Below are positions 1 through 7,653 of a stretch of 64,000 nucleotides of DNA, in pieces. The notes below the pieces were generated by a model. That model made no database searches and had not been told where the DNA came from. It saw only the letters and a program-made list of their open reading frames with translations. The DNA comes from Stenotrophomonas nitritireducens (GTDB lineage: Bacteria; Pseudomonadota; Gammaproteobacteria; Xanthomonadales; Xanthomonadaceae), in contig NZ_LDJG01000008.1 of assembly GCF_001431425.1 (NCBI RefSeq), positions 124,001 to 188,000 of the forward strand, given 5' to 3'. Each line of letters opens with the position of its first letter. Position 1 is the first letter of the stretch. The position numbers and the translations under genes were made by a program.

Positions 1-200
1 GTGACAGAAGTGCCGGTACCCAGAAGTACGGTAGTGGTGTTGGCGATCGGAATGTTCCAGTAAAGCGATTGTTTCCCGGCGTCGGTGACATACTCGACGC
101 GGCCACCATTGACCAGTACCCGGCAGTGTTGCAGGTAGTAAATATTGGCCCGCTTTGAATGCAGGATTGTCTTCAGGTCCGAAGACGGCAACTGTTCCAT
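1..200 (-). CDS. cas1: Type I-F CRISPR endonuclease Cas1, N-terminal part (cut by window edge)
   Basis: Cas1 is the integrase that inserts new spacers into CRISPR arrays. Reading leftward from an ATG at 200, the frame stays open to base 1 (66 codons) and encodes SDLKTILHSKRANIYYLQHC and LVNGGRVEYVTDAGKQSLYW, then a WNIPIANTTTVLLGTGTSV stretch. I recognise these from memory as the N-terminal beta-domain of subtype I-F Cas1. A GGGGAT ribosome site lies 5 bases before the ATG. In I-F loci cas1 is normally followed by cas2-3 and csy1-4, which would lie left of the window. GC is clearly lower than in the genes to the right, consistent with transfer. Whether the gene is intact cannot be seen. No I-F repeat lies in the 310 bp upstream. 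Confidence 0.87.
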   Translation of the reverse strand, partial: MEQLPSSDLKTILHSKRANIYYLQHCRVLVNGGRVEYVTDAGKQSLYWNIPIANTTTVLLGTGTSV

Positions 201-510
201 GTCGATCCCCTATGCCGTGCCATCCATATGTGCCCTGAACGGATCTCACGGAAGGAGACTGTAGCGGCAATCATGCTGGTCCGGGTACTGGGCTCTGCAG
301 GTCGTTCCGTTTGCCACATCCAATTGGGTGGAGGGAATGGATGGCGGTTCTCTTATAGCTCTGTTGGCCATCTCGGATACTCATGGGCGGTCCCGATCCG
401 TTGACAACTGTTGCGATCCGGCAGCACCAATTACTGGCTGCGGCTGAATTCCGCAGTCGGGTTTGGCAGCTCGAAAGCACAAGAATTCCCTATCGCTCAA
501 GGAGTCCGAT
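201..510. other. Intergenic region between cas1 and the SymE gene, no gene seen
   Basis: This divergent region should carry promoters for cas1 (leftward) and for the toxin gene (rightward). I searched it for the type I-F repeat on both strands and found none, so no array or leader is recognisable. A short inverted repeat (CTGCGG/CCGCAG) lies near 438-456. Base composition is lower in GC than the core genome to the right. The open frames here have no homology I recognise. Confidence 0.4.
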
Positions 511-867
511 ATGCGCCGTTCCAAGGAAATCACCCGCGCTTCCACCCCTGCGTCCAACCGCAACCCGTCCAAGCACGAGGTACTCACGCCGCGGATGATC
601 GATTCCGCGCCGGTTCCGGAGTTGTTCTCACCACCGTCTTCGACACCGCCTGCTTCCAGCGGCTGGGCGCGCATGCCCAAGCGCTGCACGATGGGTTGCC
701 TGTACTACGACGAGCGCAGGGGCGAGCAGATAGTCGGTCGTGCCGTGCCCAGGCTGCGTTTGTTCGGCCGTTGGTTGGAACGTTGCGGCTTTGCCGTGGG
801 CGATGCGTTGCAGGTGACGGTGGGGAACGGGTTGTTGTTGATCAGCCGTGGCAAGGGCGACGACTGA
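511..867 (+). CDS. SymE-family toxin-like protein
   Basis: SymE proteins are small toxins with an AbrB-like swapped-hairpin fold, classically repressed by the antisense RNA SymR. The C-terminal half (residues ~68-113) carries the family pattern: VPRLRLFGRWLERCGFAVGD followed by a short strand ending in GLLLISRG. The N-terminal ~55 residues are polar and Ser/Pro-rich. The start at 511 is chosen because AAGGAG lies 8 bases upstream; an upstream in-frame ATG at 463 lacks such a site. The product has 118 residues, close to E. coli SymE. A hairpin terminator follows at 949. No LexA box or antisense promoter was identified, so antitoxin control is only inferred from the family. Confidence 0.7.
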   Translation: MRRSKEITRASTPASNRNPSKHEVLTPRMIDSAPVPELFSPPSSTPPASSGWARMPKRCTMGCLYYDERRGEQIVGRAVPRLRLFGRWLERCGFAVGDALQVTVGNGLLLISRGKGDD

Positions 868-948
868 GCAGTCCGCTCCGTGGCTGGCGACCAGCACGCA
901 CATACGCTGGTGGTGGTCACCATAAAGTGACGTGTGGGTAACGAAACC

Positions 949-974
949 AAGAGGCCCGCTTGTGCGGGCCTCTT
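949..974. terminator. Hairpin terminator after the SymE gene
   Basis: AAGAGGCCCGC and its complement GCGGGCCTCTT flank a very short loop. It lies 80 bp after the toxin stop codon and could end transcription from either side; the downstream T-tract is weak. Confidence 0.55.
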
Positions 975-1152
975 CGCAGGATTGAACGGTCCATACGCCA
1001 TGGTTTCCCCTATTTTCCTTCCAGCGGGTTCCCACTGACCACGTTCCACAAATGGCCGTTGACAAACCCCCGGCGGAAACGGAATCTGCGTCGCCTTACG
1101 CCAGCCCGGCGCTCTATCGGTGGATCACATGCAGCAGGGAAGGGGGCAGGGA

Positions 1153-2226
1153 ATGTGGGGACGCGGTGTAGTGATCGGCACGCTGTTGGTAGGTGGGCTG
1201 CTGGCGGGAGTGGTGCAGGCGCAATCCTTCGATCTGCGCGCGCACAAAGGGCCGCAGCATGGGGTGAAGAACGAGGTCGCGGTGCTGGGCACCACGCATC
1301 TGGCGAGCATGCCGGAGACGTTCGACCCTGCGACGCTTGATGCGCTGATCGAGCGGATGGCGGCATGGCGGCCGCAGGCTATCGCCATCGAGGTGGTGTC
1401 GGGCCTGCAGTGCGACATGATGCGCCGCTACCCGTACCGCTACGCGAGGACGGTTGGCGGCTACTGCCCCGACGTGTCGGCGGCGGCCAAGGCCACCGGG
1501 CTGGATGTGCCGGCGGCGAATGCGGCGGCGGAGACGATGCTGGAGGCATGGCCCGCGCAGCCGGCGGCGGCGCAGCGGCGCACGCTGGCCGCCACGTTCC
1601 TGGCGGCGGGTGAGCGCGAGTCGGCGTTGGTGCAGTGGCTGCGGCTTCCGCTGGCGGAGCGGCATGCGGGCGACGGGCTGGACCAGGCGCTGGTGGACGT
1701 GCTGGAGGCGCTGCGTACCAGCCGTAACGAAACCACGCTGCTTGCCGCGCCGCTGGCCGCGCGCCTGGGGCATGAGCGGCTCTGGCCGATGGACGACCAC
1801 AGTTCCGACCGCTACGGCCGCGACATCAAGGCCTACGTGGCCGCCATCCGCAAGGCGTGGGACAACCCGGCGACCCAACAGCGGAGCGCGATGTTCAGCG
1901 AAATGGAAGCGCAGATGGACACGCCGGAGAAGGTGCTGGCCATGTACCGCCGCTACAACGCGCCGGAGCTTGCCGCCATCGCCTTCGAGAGCGACTACGG
2001 CGCCGCGCTGGAGGAACCGTCGGAGCAGGGCTACGGGCGCCTGTACGTGACCAACTGGGAAACCCGCAACCTGCGCATGGCCGCCAACATCCGCGACCTG
2101 ATGGGGCCGACCCCGGGGATGCGCACGCTGGTGATCGTCGGTGCATCGCACAAGGCGTATCTGGATGCCTACCTCGACCAGATGCACGACGTGCATATCG
2201 TCGATGTGCGGCCGCTGTTGAAGTAG
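1153..2226 (+). CDS. Secreted DUF5694-family protein
   Basis: A 357-residue protein of unknown function. It opens with a signal peptide (MWGRGVVIGTLL, hydrophobic core, cut near VQAQS). The mature part contains NEVAVLGTTHLA early and VIVGASHKAYLDAYL at the end, His-bearing motifs reminiscent of the TraB/GumN-like metal-dependent hydrolase superfamily; this resemblance and the DUF5694 label come from memory. I chose 1153 because AGGGGGCAGGGA directly precedes it; in-frame GTG 1120 and ATG 1129 lack a ribosome site. It stands alone, with a terminator 40 bp downstream, and is probably periplasmic. Its place in the variable segment left of the tRNA remnant may mean it is accessory. Confidence 0.72.
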   Translation: MWGRGVVIGTLLVGGLLAGVVQAQSFDLRAHKGPQHGVKNEVAVLGTTHLASMPETFDPATLDALIERMAAWRPQAIAIEVVSGLQCDMMRRYPYRYARTVGGYCPDVSAAAKATGLDVPAANAAAETMLEAWPAQPAAAQRRTLAATFLAAGERESALVQWLRLPLAERHAGDGLDQALVDVLEALRTSRNETTLLAAPLAARLGHERLWPMDDHSSDRYGRDIKAYVAAIRKAWDNPATQQRSAMFSEMEAQMDTPEKVLAMYRRYNAPELAAIAFESDYGAALEEPSEQGYGRLYVTNWETRNLRMAANIRDLMGPTPGMRTLVIVGASHKAYLDAYLDQMHDVHIVDVRPLLK

Positions 2227-2264
2227 CCCACCGACGCGGGGGCTTTCCCGAGGGGAAAAGGAAA

Positions 2265-2296
2265 CAGGCACCCAGCGCGAGCCGGGTGCCTGTTTT
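2265..2296. terminator. Rho-independent terminator after the DUF5694 gene
   Basis: CAGGCACCC pairs with GGGTGCCTG across a 10-base loop and is followed by TTTT on the plus strand. Read leftward it is followed by TTTCCTTTT, so it can also stop minus-strand transcripts from mnmG. Confidence 0.7.
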
Positions 2297-2299
2297 CAT

Positions 2300-2353
2300 T
2301 GCGGGTCGTGAAGGGTTTGAACCTTGGACCCGAAGACTAAAATTCTTCTGCTC
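2300..2353 (-). pseudogene. Decayed tRNA-Lys(TTT) 3' portion, possible old attachment site
   Basis: Read on the minus strand this 54-base stretch has the 3' two-thirds of a lysine tRNA in correct register: the D-arm end GAGCA, a 5-bp anticodon stem GAAGA/TCTTC enclosing the 7-base loop ATTTTAG (anticodon TTT at the proper place), a 5-base variable loop, a T-arm with loop TTCAAAC and 4 of 5 stem pairs, and the acceptor strand ACGACCC. The end is GCA instead of ACCA. No matching 5' acceptor or D-stem exists: the bases upstream run into the mnmG 3' end and do not pair. Such 3' tRNA ends are typical scars of integrases that target tRNA genes. The tRNA identity is seen in sequence; the attachment-site role is inference. 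Confidence 0.6.
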
Positions 2354-2380
2354 GATCAACATGCAGCACCGCCGGCGCGC

Positions 2381-4270
2381 TCACGCCACCTTCCCGCGCC
2401 GCGCCCGCTCCAGGTGGACCAGCAGCAGCGAGATCGCCGCCGGGGTCATGCCGGGGATGCGCTGCGCCTGGCCGATGGTCTGCGGGCGCACGCGCTCGAA
2501 CTTCTGCAGCGCCTCGGCCGAGAGGCCATGCACCGCGGCAAAGTCGAAGCCCTCGGCGATCACTGTGTTCTCGTGGCGCTGCTGGCGTTCGATCTCCACC
2601 CGCTGGCGGTCCAGGTAGCCGGCGTACTTGACGCTGATTTCCACCTGTTCGGCCACGCGCGCATCGCTCACGCCGGGGCCGAGCGAGGGCACCTGCATCA
2701 GCTTGGTGTAGTCCAGTTCCGGGCGCTTGATCAGGTCGAGCACGTTGGTTTCGCGGCTCACCGCCACGCCAGTGGCTGCCTGTACCTCGCGGCCCAGTGC
2801 GTTGGCGGGGGTGGCCCACAGGCCGCGCAGGCGCGCGCTTTCGCCGGCGACGGCGGCCTGCTTGGTTTCGAACGCGTGCCAGCGGCGGTCGTCGACCAGG
2901 CCCAGCTCGCGGCCGGTCGGGGTCAGGCGCGCGTCGGCGTTGTCCTCGCGCAGTTGCAGCCGGTATTCGGCGCGGCTGGTGAACATGCGGTAGGGCTCGC
3001 TGGTGCCGTGGGTGATCAGGTCGTCCACCAGCACGCCGATGTAGGCCTCGTCGCGGCGCGGGCACCAGCCCTCGCGGCCCTGCACGTACAGCGCGGCGTT
3101 GACGCCGGCCAGCAGGCCCTGCGCGCCGGCTTCCTCGTAGCCGGTGGTGCCGTTGATCTGGCCGGCGAAGAACAGGCCGGCGACCTGGCGGGTTTCCAGC
3201 GTGTTCTTCAGCCCGCGCGGGTCGAAGAAATCGTATTCGATGGCGTAGCCGGGGCGGGTGATGTGCGCGTGCTCGAAGCCGCGGATGCTGCGCACCAGTT
3301 CCAGCTGCACGTCGAACGGCAGCGAGGTGGAAATGCCGTTGGGGTAGATCTCCACTACGTTCAGGCCTTCGGGCTCGACGAAGATCTGGTGGCTGTCCTT
3401 TTCGGCGAAGCGCACCACTTTGTCCTCGATGGACGGGCAGTAGCGCGGGCCGATGCCTTCGATCTGGCCGCTGTACAGCGGCGAGCGGTGCAGCGCGTTG
3501 CGGATCACCTCGTGGGTGCGCTCGCTGGTGTGGGTGATCCAGCAGCTCACCTGTCGTGGGTGCTCGGCGGCGTTGCCCAGGTAGGACATCACCGGCAGCG
3601 GGTCGTCGCCGGGTTGTTCGTCCATGACGCTGTAGTCGAGCGAGCGGCCGTCGATGCGCGGCGGCGTGCCGGTCTTGAGCCGGTCGATGGCGAACGGGCG
3701 CTCGCGCAGGCGCGCGGCCAGGGTGGTGGCCGGCGGGTCGCCCATGCGCCCGGCGGTGTACTGGGTTTCGCCGATGTGGATCTTGCCGGCGAGGAAGGTG
3801 CCGGCGGTGAGCACCACGGCCGGCGCATGGAAGGTCAGCCCGGTCTGGGTGATGGCGCCGCGCACGGCGTCGCCTTCGATCACGAGATCGTCCACCGCCG
3901 CCTGGAATACGGTCAGGTTGGGCTGCGACTCGACGATGCGGCGGATCGCCATGCGGTACAGGTTGCGGTCGGCCTGGCAGCGGGTGGCGCGCACCGCCGG
4001 GCCCTTGGAGGCGTTGAGCGTGCGCCACTGGATGCCGGCCAGGTCGGCGGCGTGCGCCATGGCCCCGCCCAGGGCGTCGATCTCCTTGACCAGGTGGCCC
4101 TTGCCGATGCCGCCGATGGCCGGGTTGCAGCTCATCGCGCCCACCGTTTCCACGTTGTGGGTCAGCAGCAGGGTGCGGGCGCCGCCGCGCGCCGCGGCCA
4201 GTGCGGCCTCGGTGCCGGCGTGGCCGCCGCCGATGACGATGACGTCGTAACGATGGAAGGAGTCGGTCAT
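2381..4270 (-). CDS. mnmG: tRNA uridine-5-carboxymethylaminomethyl modification enzyme MnmG (GidA)
   Basis: MnmG works with the GTPase MnmE to install (carboxymethyl)aminomethyl groups on the wobble uridine of tRNAs for Lys, Glu, Gln, Leu and Arg, using FAD and folate. The N-terminus has the dinucleotide-binding motif [14 protein letters not shown] at ~residues 10-23. Family signatures follow: [20 protein letters not shown], the Cys-containing [11 protein letters not shown], and [17 protein letters not shown]. The C-terminal helical domain ends with [20 protein letters not shown]. The start [10 protein letters not shown] gives 629 residues, the usual length. It stands alone on the minus strand, next to a relic of a tRNA-Lys, one of its substrate classes; that adjacency is probably coincidental. 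Confidence 0.97.
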   Translation of the reverse strand: MTDSFHRYDVIVIGGGHAGTEAALAAARGGARTLLLTHNVETVGAMSCNPAIGGIGKGHLVKEIDALGGAMAHAADLAGIQWRTLNASKGPAVRATRCQADRNLYRMAIRRIVESQPNLTVFQAAVDDLVIEGDAVRGAITQTGLTFHAPAVVLTAGTFLAGKIHIGETQYTAGRMGDPPATTLAARLRERPFAIDRLKTGTPPRIDGRSLDYSVMDEQPGDDPLPVMSYLGNAAEHPRQVSCWITHTSERTHEVIRNALHRSPLYSGQIEGIGPRYCPSIEDKVVRFAEKDSHQIFVEPEGLNVVEIYPNGISTSLPFDVQLELVRSIRGFEHAHITRPGYAIEYDFFDPRGLKNTLETRQVAGLFFAGQINGTTGYEEAGAQGLLAGVNAALYVQGREGWCPRRDEAYIGVLVDDLITHGTSEPYRMFTSRAEYRLQLREDNADARLTPTGRELGLVDDRRWHAFETKQAAVAGESARLRGLWATPANALGREVQAATGVAVSRETNVLDLIKRPELDYTKLMQVPSLGPGVSDARVAEQVEISVKYAGYLDRQRVEIERQQRHENTVIAEGFDFAAVHGLSAEALQKFERVRPQTIGQAQRIPGMTPAAISLLLVHLERARRGKVA

Positions 4271-4382
4271 GGGGGTAAGGGCTGGAAGTGTGAAATCCGT
4301 CGGTGGCCTGTGGCACAAGCCCTTGGCGACGGCGTGGTGATTTTACCGCCAATGCCTGGCGGGCATGCAGGAAGGCCTAAAG

Positions 4383-4399
4383 TTGGCACGCAAACTGCA
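4383..4399 (+). promoter_or_regulatory. Sigma54 (RpoN) -24/-12 promoter for a small RNA
   Basis: TTGGCACGCAAACTGCA matches the RpoN consensus (TGGCACG-N4-TTGCA) with the invariant GG at 4385-4386 and GC at 4397-4398, separated by exactly 10 bases. One mismatch (C for T) falls before the -12 element. Transcription would begin near 4409, a few bases before the first stem of the structured RNA below. It points rightward, away from mnmG, and no coding region follows. Confidence 0.65.
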
Positions 4400-4408
4400 G
4401 TTAACGTC

Positions 4409-4526
4409 ATTGCACCCGGTGTGGCATGCGCCATCGGCGCAGTGGCTGGAATTGGAACAGGGGCCAGCCGAAGCGCACACCGGGGAAGCATGGGGCCGGC
4501 AGTCGGGGGACTGCCGGCCCTTTTTT
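4409..4526 (+). ncRNA. Candidate structured small RNA, sigma54-driven
   Basis: The predicted ~118-base transcript folds into a closed multibranch structure. Outer stem P1 is 4415-4423 CCCGGTGTG with 4476-4484 CACACCGGG (9 perfect pairs). Inside are P2, TGCGCC-ATC-GGCGCA (4427-4441), and P3, GGCTGG/CCAGCC (4444-4449 with 4464-4469), whose 14-base loop carries two GGA triplets. A 12-bp terminator hairpin with six T closes it. GGA loops can bind RsmA/CsrA-type proteins, but that is a guess. There is no ribosome site or open frame worth calling. No family known to me is recognised; Xanthomonas small RNAs of similar size exist and homology to one cannot be excluded. Confidence 0.6.
4493..4526 (+). 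terminator. Strong rho-independent terminator of the small RNA
   Basis: GGGCCGGCAGTC (4493-4504) and GACTGCCGGCCC (4509-4520) form a 12-bp perfect stem with a GGGG loop, followed by TTTTTT. No gene lies upstream on the same strand, which is the main reason to suspect a non-coding transcript. Confidence 0.85.
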
Positions 4527-4693
4527 CATGGCGCATGTTCCTGTGCGCGACCCGTGTGGCGGCTTTGCCTTGAAGACGGCTGCCCTGCCGCTATTCCCTG
4601 CGGGTTCCGGCTATGCCGGCCGGGGGTGCCCGCCTTGTGCGGGCAGGCCTGTCCGGATGGCTGGCAGGAGCGGGCCCGAACCCGGAAAGACGA

Positions 4694-4716
4694 AGCCCCG
4701 GCATGGCCGGGGCTTT
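4694..4716. terminator. Bidirectional hairpin terminator
   Basis: AGCCCCGGC pairs with GCCGGGGCT across a 2-base loop, followed by TTGT to the right and, on the other strand, TTCGTCTTT. It lies 170 bp beyond the 3' end of the leftward lipoprotein gene and may terminate it. The rest of 4527-4886 holds no gene that I can support. Confidence 0.45.
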
Positions 4717-4886
4717 GTCGTTATAGGCGCCGATGCCCGACAGGGCCGGAACAGGGGGGATCCAGATTTCCTGACGGACATCGACATTGAAGCGGTGAGG
4801 TGTGAAGGGCAGTTCGTGTCAGTTATCGACGCTGCCGGTCACCCGGTTCAACAAGATTGCCTGGTTTTTCCGCAAATGCAAGCGTC

Positions 4887-5495
4887 TCAGGGCTCCTGCT
4901 GCTGCGCCGGGCGCGGGCGATGGGACTGTGACGGCGGTCGGGCCGGTGCCGGACGCTGCATCATCGGGCGCGGCGCGCCATTGGCCTGCGGCGACGGCAT
5001 CGAGCGCGGCATCGCCTGGGGCTGCGGACGCGGTTGCGGGCGCGGCTGGCGGTCCATGTCACGCCACGGCGACTTGCCGCTGCCGCCGCCATCCACCGGC
5101 GGGCGGGGATGCGGCGGGCGTCCGTCGCCGTCACCGGGGCGCGGCGGTGGGCGATGGCCGCCGTTGTCGTTGCCCGTCGGCGGCGGACGATGCCCGTCGC
5201 CCCAATGGCCACCGTGCGGCGGGCGCGGGGGCGGGTTGTACGGCGGGCGGTAGACCGGGTACGGGTAGCGGTCGTAGTAGCCGTAGCTGCCGTAACCGTA
5301 CGGGCCGTAGCCGTAGGAGCCATAGCCATAGGAGCCATAGCCGTAGGAACCGTAGGGATAGCCGTACGGGTAGGTGCGCTGCACCGGCGCCGAGCCGCTG
5401 TAGTAGCCGCCGGAGCCACTGCCGACATAGTCGTAGGTGGCGCAGCCGGACAGGCCGAGCAGCAGGCCGGCCGAAAGAATCAGGCGCATTTTCAT
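4887..5495 (-). CDS. Gly/Tyr-repeat lipoprotein
   Basis: A 202-residue lipoprotein of unknown function. The N-terminus MKMRLILSAGLLLGLSGCAT has a lipobox LSGC, so it should be lipidated and sorted to the outer membrane. The start is fixed by GGGGGAGAA just upstream. After the lipobox comes a low-complexity zone of SYGYG pentapeptides encoded by five 15-bp tandem units, then a Pro/Gly/His/Arg-rich tail (RPPYNPPPRPPHGGH, later QPRPQPRPQPQ) that is probably disordered. No catalytic domain is visible. It is divergent from the dehydratase gene to the right and is probably monocistronic. Confidence 0.72.
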   Translation of the reverse strand: MKMRLILSAGLLLGLSGCATYDYVGSGSGGYYSGSAPVQRTYPYGYPYGSYGYGSYGYGSYGYGPYGYGSYGYYDRYPYPVYRPPYNPPPRPPHGGHWGDGHRPPPTGNDNGGHRPPPRPGDGDGRPPHPRPPVDGGGSGKSPWRDMDRQPRPQPRPQPQAMPRSMPSPQANGAPRPMMQRPAPARPPSQSHRPRPAQQQEP

Positions 5496-5637
5496 GAGTT
5501 TCTCCCCCTGTTGGGCACGCGGCCAGCTTCGTGCGTTTGCATTGAATCGGTCCTTAACCCTCCCGGCCGGGGCTGAACGCGGGTCCAGTGGCGGCCCGAG
5601 ATGGTCCGGCACCCGGGGCCTACGTTAACCTTTCCCC

Positions 5638-6600
5638 ATGGTTGAACTCACCCTGCCAGGGCCGGCCGACGTGCTGGCCGCCGCGGCCCGCATCGCACCC
5701 CATGCCACGGTCACCCCGGTCCTGCGCTCGCGCGAGCTGGATGCGCTGGCCGGCGCCCGCCTGCACTTCAAGGCCGAGCACCTGCAGCGCGGCGGCGCGT
5801 TCAAGTTCCGCGGCGCCTGCAATGCGGTATGGGCGCTGGGCGAGGAACAGGCGCGCCACGGCGTGGTGACCCATTCCTCCGGCAACCACGGCGCGGCGCT
5901 GGCCCTGGCGGCACGCTCGCGCGGCATTCCCTGCCATGTGGTGGTGCCGGAAGGCGCGGTGGCGGCCAAGCTGGCCAACATCGCCCGCCATGGCGCGACC
6001 CTGTGGCGCTGCGCGCCGACCCAGGCCGCGCGCGAGGCTGAGTGCGCGCGGGTGCAGCAGGAAACCAGGGCGACGCTGGTCCACCCCTATGCCGACATGC
6101 AGGTGATCGCCGGGCAGGGCACGGCGACGCTGGAACTGCTGCGCCAGGCCGGCACGGCGCTGGATGCGGTGGTGGTGCCGGCCGGCGGCGGCGGGCTGGC
6201 CTCCGGCACCCTGCTGGCGCTGCGCCAGGCGGCGCCGGACTGCGAGCTGGTGCTGGCCGAGCCGGCCGGCGCAGCCGACACCGCGCGTTCGCTGGAAGCC
6301 GGGCGGCGGCTGGTCGATTTCGTACCCGACACCGTCTGCGACGGCCTGCGCGGCGCGCTGGGTGAACCCAATTTCGCGTTGCTGCATGGCAGCGCCACGG
6401 TCGTGACCGTGGATGACGCCGCCACCGTGGCGGCGATGCGCCTGCTGTGGCAGGTGCTCAAGCAGGTAGTGGAGCCCTCGTCGGCCACGGTGCTGGCGGC
6501 GGTGCTGGCGCAGCCGCAGCGCTTTGCCGGGCGCAACGTGGGCCTGGTCCTGTCCGGCGGCAACGTCGACCTGGACGCGCTGCCGTGGATGGGCGCGTGA
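5638..6600 (+). CDS. PLP-dependent serine/threonine dehydratase or serine racemase-like enzyme
   Basis: A fold-type II PLP enzyme of 320 residues. The Schiff-base lysine is K56 in GGAFKFRGA. THSSGNHGAALAL binds the substrate carboxylate, and the glycine loop VVPAGGGGLASG holds the cofactor phosphate. The C-terminus ends in LSGGNVDLD, typical of the threonine-dehydratase/serine-racemase group. It lacks the ACT-like regulatory domain of biosynthetic IlvA (~500 aa), so a catabolic dehydratase, racemase or hydroxy-aspartate dehydratase role fits better; substrate choice cannot be read from sequence. It overlaps the next gene by three bases (GTGA), so the two are probably co-translated. Confidence 0.85.
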   Translation: MVELTLPGPADVLAAAARIAPHATVTPVLRSRELDALAGARLHFKAEHLQRGGAFKFRGACNAVWALGEEQARHGVVTHSSGNHGAALALAARSRGIPCHVVVPEGAVAAKLANIARHGATLWRCAPTQAAREAECARVQQETRATLVHPYADMQVIAGQGTATLELLRQAGTALDAVVVPAGGGGLASGTLLALRQAAPDCELVLAEPAGAADTARSLEAGRRLVDFVPDTVCDGLRGALGEPNFALLHGSATVVTVDDAATVAAMRLLWQVLKQVVEPSSATVLAAVLAQPQRFAGRNVGLVLSGGNVDLDALPWMGA

Positions 6601-7199
6601 GCCGCAAGCGCGCCGGCCTGTTCGATTGGCTGTGGCGCCTGTGCGTGCTGGTGCTGCTGTGGCTGCTCGGCGTGGCGGCGTGGATCATCTGGGTCGGCGA
6701 CCGCGACCAGGCCGCGCCGGCCGACGCGATCATCGTGCTGGGCGCGGCGGCCTACGACGCCAAGCCGTCGCCGGTGTTCGAGGAGCGCATCCGCCATGGG
6801 CTGGACCTGTACCGGCAGGGCTATGCGCCCAAGCTGATCTTCACCGGTGGCTTCGGCGGCACCGGCGCGCGTTTCTCCGAATCGCAGGTGGCGCGCCGCT
6901 ATGCGCTGAAGCAGGAGATTCCCGCCACGGACATCCTGATCGAGAACCGCTCGCGCACCACGCGGCAGAACCTGGTCGAGGCCAAGCGGCTGATGGATGC
7001 GCATGGCATGCGCCGCGCCATCCTGGTCAGCGACCCGCTGCACATGGCGCGCGCGCTGCGCCTGTCGCGGGAACTGGGCATCGATGCACTGGCCTCGTCC
7101 ACGCCGAGCACGCGCTTCCGCAGCTTCCACACCAGCTGGCGGTTCCTGGCGCAGGAAATCTATTTCTTCCACCGCGACCTGTTCGCCGGCGCCACCTGA
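6597..7199 (+). CDS. YdcF/SanA-family (DUF218) inner-membrane protein
   Basis: A 200-residue protein with one N-terminal membrane segment (~residues 9-32) followed by a DUF218 domain. Seen motifs are DAIIVLGAAAYDAKPSPVFEERI near the start, FTGGFGGTGARFSES, and IENRSRTTRQNLVEAK, then ILVSDPLHMARALRLSRELG. SanA/YdcF relatives are linked to envelope barrier function or bind S-adenosylmethionine, but the reaction is unknown. The GTG start at 6597 overlaps the upstream stop, which is why I prefer it to the longer in-frame start at 6447. With the dehydratase and the next gene it forms a short plus-strand run. Confidence 0.83.
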   Translation: MSRKRAGLFDWLWRLCVLVLLWLLGVAAWIIWVGDRDQAAPADAIIVLGAAAYDAKPSPVFEERIRHGLDLYRQGYAPKLIFTGGFGGTGARFSESQVARRYALKQEIPATDILIENRSRTTRQNLVEAKRLMDAHGMRRAILVSDPLHMARALRLSRELGIDALASSTPSTRFRSFHTSWRFLAQEIYFFHRDLFAGAT

Positions 7200-7224
7200 G
7201 CGCCGCCGCTCTTCGAGAAATCCC

Positions 7225-7653
7225 ATGAGCCACGACGTTTCCCCCGCGCAGCAGCAGGCCATCGACCTGGTCCGCGGCTACTACGATGCCTTCAACCGCG
7301 GCGACTGGGCCGGAATGCTGGAGCGTCTGAGCGCTGACGTGGCGCACGACCTGAACCAGGGCACGCGCGAAAGCGGCGTCGAGGCGTTCGCCGCGTTCCT
7401 GCAACGCATGGACGCCAGCTATCGCGAACAACTGCGCGACGTGGTGGTGATGGCCAGCCTCGATGGCACCCGCGCCGCTGCCGAATACGTGGTGCACGGC
7501 GAGTACCACCACACCGACGAAGGCCTGCCGCCGGCCAACGGCCAGCGCTACGTGCTGCCCGGCGGCGCGTTCTTCGACCTCCGGGACGGCCGCATCGCGC
7601 GCGTCAGCAACTACTACAACCTGCAGGACTGGATCGCGCAGATAGGCGGTTGA
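7225..7653 (+). CDS. SnoaL/NTF2-like ketosteroid-isomerase-fold protein
   Basis: A 142-residue single-domain protein of the cone-shaped NTF2-like fold. It begins QQAIDLVRGYYDAFNRGDWA, followed by MLERLSADVAHDLNQGT, a typical SnoaL-like opening, and later has VVHGEYHHTDEGLP and the final strand ISNYYNLQDWIAQIGG-like segment (here VSNYYNLQDWIAQIGG). Family members are isomerases, cyclases, dehydratases or binding proteins, so no reaction is assigned. The start MSHDVSP is chosen as the first Met of the conserved domain; 25 bp separate it from the YdcF gene. The last ten codons are duplicated twice downstream within the REP cluster. Confidence 0.8.
   Translation: MSHDVSPAQQQAIDLVRGYYDAFNRGDWAGMLERLSADVAHDLNQGTRESGVEAFAAFLQRMDASYREQLRDVVVMASLDGTRAAAEYVVHGEYHHTDEGLPPANGQRYVLPGGAFFDLRDGRIARVSNYYNLQDWIAQIGG

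Noticed and set aside
201..510. Search for a type I-F CRISPR array next to cas1
   Set aside because: No copy of the I-F repeat or of any regularly spaced direct repeat was found on either strand.
960..1366. Two overlapping open frames between the SymE and DUF5694 genes
   Set aside because: Arg/Ala-rich translations without motifs, overlapping the better supported DUF5694 start.
2300..2376. A complete functional tRNA-Lys
   Set aside because: No 5' acceptor strand pairs with ACGACCC, the D-stem is broken, and the 5' half would overlap the mnmG coding end.
2324..4573. Long plus-strand open frame (749 codons) opposite mnmG
   Set aside because: It is antisense to a fully conserved gene; long antisense frames are common in DNA with this GC bias, and the translation is low in complexity.
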